64,000 nt of DNA. It comes from Vibrio nitrifigilis. Lineage in GTDB: Bacteria > Pseudomonadota > Gammaproteobacteria > Enterobacterales > Vibrionaceae. The notes beneath the pieces are model-generated. The model did not search any database. It had not been told where the DNA came from and saw nothing but the letters and a program-made list of their open reading frames with translations. The DNA is taken from contig NZ_JADPMR010000001.1 of assembly GCF_015686695.1 (NCBI RefSeq), forward strand, positions 806,001-870,000, written 5' to 3'. The position numbers and the translations under genes were made by a program. Of this stretch, positions 62,641 to 64,000 are shown in pieces. Position 1 is the first letter of the stretch. Each line of letters begins with the position of its first letter.

Positions 62641-64000
62641 CTATGGTTTATTGGCTCTAGGTTCACTCATTAGACCTTTAATGAGTGACACGGTGGCGAC
62701 CAACAATACAATCGTAAATGGAAAACCAGTGGCAACAGCCATCGATTGAGCAGCTGTTAGCCCCCCTCCGAGCATTAAGGCAATGGCGACCAAACCTTCA
62801 AACGTACACCAGAAAACTCGTTGTGGAGTTGGCGCATCCACTTTACCACCTGCAGCAATCGTATCGATAACCAAAGACCCTGAGTCTGAAGAGGTGATAA
62901 AGAACACCACTACCAAAACAATACCGACAAAAGATGTGATGGCATGCCAAGGCATGACCTCTAGCATTGAGAACAGTTTCAATGATAGCTCTGCGTTTTT
63001 GACCGCATCATAGCCATCATTGACATACTGGCTAATTGCTGTACCACCAAATGCAGTCATCCAGAACACACACACAATGGATGGGACGATCAATACGCAA
63101 GTAATAAACTCACGGACAGTACGGCCACGGGAAACTCGAGCGATAAACATGCCCACAAATGGTGACCATGAAATCCACCATGCCCAATAGAAGGCCGTCC
63201 ACCCTTGCGAATAGTTAACGTCTTGACGCTCAAATGGCATCGATAGTGCAGGAATATATTCAACATAGTTAACGATATTGTTAACAAAGCCACTTAAAAT
63301 GTCCCAGGTCGGGCCGACAATGACAATAAACATCAGCAACACTGCAGCCAAGAGCATGTTAACTTCAGACAGCAGTTTGACCCCACTGTCTAAGCCCGCT
63401 AATACTGAGGTGAGGGCCATGGCGGTGATACAAATGATAAGTACTATTTTGGTGGTATCGGTTAATGGGATATCAAATAAGAAGTTCAATCCAGTCGCCG
63501 CTTGCGAGGCGCCATAACCCAGTGAAGTTGCGAGCCCAAATACGGTCGCGACTACGGCTAAAATATCAATAATGTGACCAGTCCAGCCCCAAACCCTTTC
63601 ACCAAACAGCGGGTAGAAAACCGAACGCATCGTAAGTGGCAGCCCTTTGTTAAAGGAGAATATTGCCAAGCCTAACGCTAATAATGCATAGATTGCCCAC
63701 GGGTGTAATGCCCAATGGTAGATGGTTGCAGCCATGCCTAATGCTTCCGCTGCTTTGGTGTCGCCCAATGCTCCACCTAAAGGAGCCCAATCGGTTCGGA
63801 CGCCATTTTCTACCGTTGTTCCGGCTAAGGCAGTGCTAAAGTGAGACATGGGTTCAGACACACCAAAGAACACCAATCCAATCCCCATCCCTGCAGCAAA
63901 CAGCATGGCTAGCCAACCTGAATAGGAATAATCAGGAGTAGCATCGGTGCCACCAATGCGGACGCTTCCGAGCGGCGAGACAATCAGGCCTAAACAGACA
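62641..64000 (-). CDS. BCCT-family betaine/choline/carnitine transporter (5' end missing)
   Basis: The frame stays open to base 64000, so the N-terminus is outside; 452 residues are visible. BCCT transporters take up glycine betaine, choline or carnitine with sodium or protons for osmoprotection. The hallmark YSGWLAMLFAAGMGIGLVFF is followed by GVSEPMSH; the substrate box region TAFYWAWWISWSPFVGMFIA and RVSRGRTVREFI are clear, as is SSDSGSLVID. About eleven helices are visible. A long cytosolic tail is not present. The exact substrate is not determined. Confidence 0.95.
   Translation of the reverse strand, partial: VCLGLIVSPLGSVRIGGTDATPDYSYSGWLAMLFAAGMGIGLVFFGVSEPMSHFSTALAGTTVENGVRTDWAPLGGALGDTKAAEALGMAATIYHWALHPWAIYALLALGLAIFSFNKGLPLTMRSVFYPLFGERVWGWTGHIIDILAVVATVFGLATSLGYGASQAATGLNFLFDIPLTDTTKIVLIICITAMALTSVLAGLDSGVKLLSEVNMLLAAVLLMFIVIVGPTWDILSGFVNNIVNYVEYIPALSMPFERQDVNYSQGWTAFYWAWWISWSPFVGMFIARVSRGRTVREFITCVLIVPSIVCVFWMTAFGGTAISQYVNDGYDAVKNAELSLKLFSMLEVMPWHAITSFVGIVLVVVFFITSSDSGSLVIDTIAAGGKVDAPTPQRVFWCTFEGLVAIALMLGGGLTAAQSMAVATGFPFTIVLLVATVSLIKGLMSEPRANKP

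Overview
The window looks like a Vibrio or very close relative. The Hcp is of the V. cholerae type, a sigma-54 promoter drives hcp, and the housekeeping genes at the right (BCCT transporter, EptA, DgkA, TonB receptor, GGDEF proteins) are typical gammaproteobacterial fare.

Region A (1-16148) is the right-hand part of a large Tn7-like, type I-F3 CRISPR-associated transposon (CAST). It opens inside a RADAR anti-phage locus: an rdrB adenosine deaminase, cut by the window edge, and a partner membrane protein. Then come tniQ, the cas8/cas5 fusion, cas7 (frameshifted) and cas6, and a two-repeat CRISPR array followed by a second spacer-like segment that resembles the SRP RNA gene ffs. No cas1, cas2 or cas3 is present, as expected for RNA-guided transposition. 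Further cargo follows: katG, a higA-like antitoxin remnant, an HNH protein fused to a phage-baseplate-like domain and trailed by an attC-like site, a frameshifted nuclease-like gene with an A AAA AAG slippery heptamer, and a large DUF4238/SEC-C protein. Three related 20-bp repeats and a terminal ACA at 16045-16148 look like a Tn7-type transposon end. The tnsABC genes and the other end would lie left of the window.

Region B (16461-39362) is an auxiliary type VI secretion cluster: sigma-54 promoter, hcp, vgrG, PAAR, an ankyrin protein, two DUF4123 adaptor genes, a 1606-residue Rhs effector with a GHH-type nuclease tip, and its immunity gene. Downstream is an orphan array built from the same rhs gene: rhs fragments, a second HNH-type toxin tip with decayed and intact immunity genes, a broken DUF6708 gene, two copies of a Y1-transposase insertion sequence (one with an internal deletion), an IS66 remnant, and a long rhs copy with a WHH-type toxin tip and immunity gene. 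The same GGGACACACACC motif marks most junctions.

Region C (39587-64000) is more ordinary chromosome: two divergent diguanylate cyclases, a TonB-dependent siderophore receptor divergent from a LysR regulator, a three-subunit FAD/cytochrome c sugar-acid dehydrogenase with a beta-hydroxyacid dehydrogenase, a MscS channel, an NCS1-type permease, a lipid A modification group (EptA, GT9 glycosyltransferase, DgkA), an OmpA-like lipoprotein and a BCCT transporter cut by the right edge.
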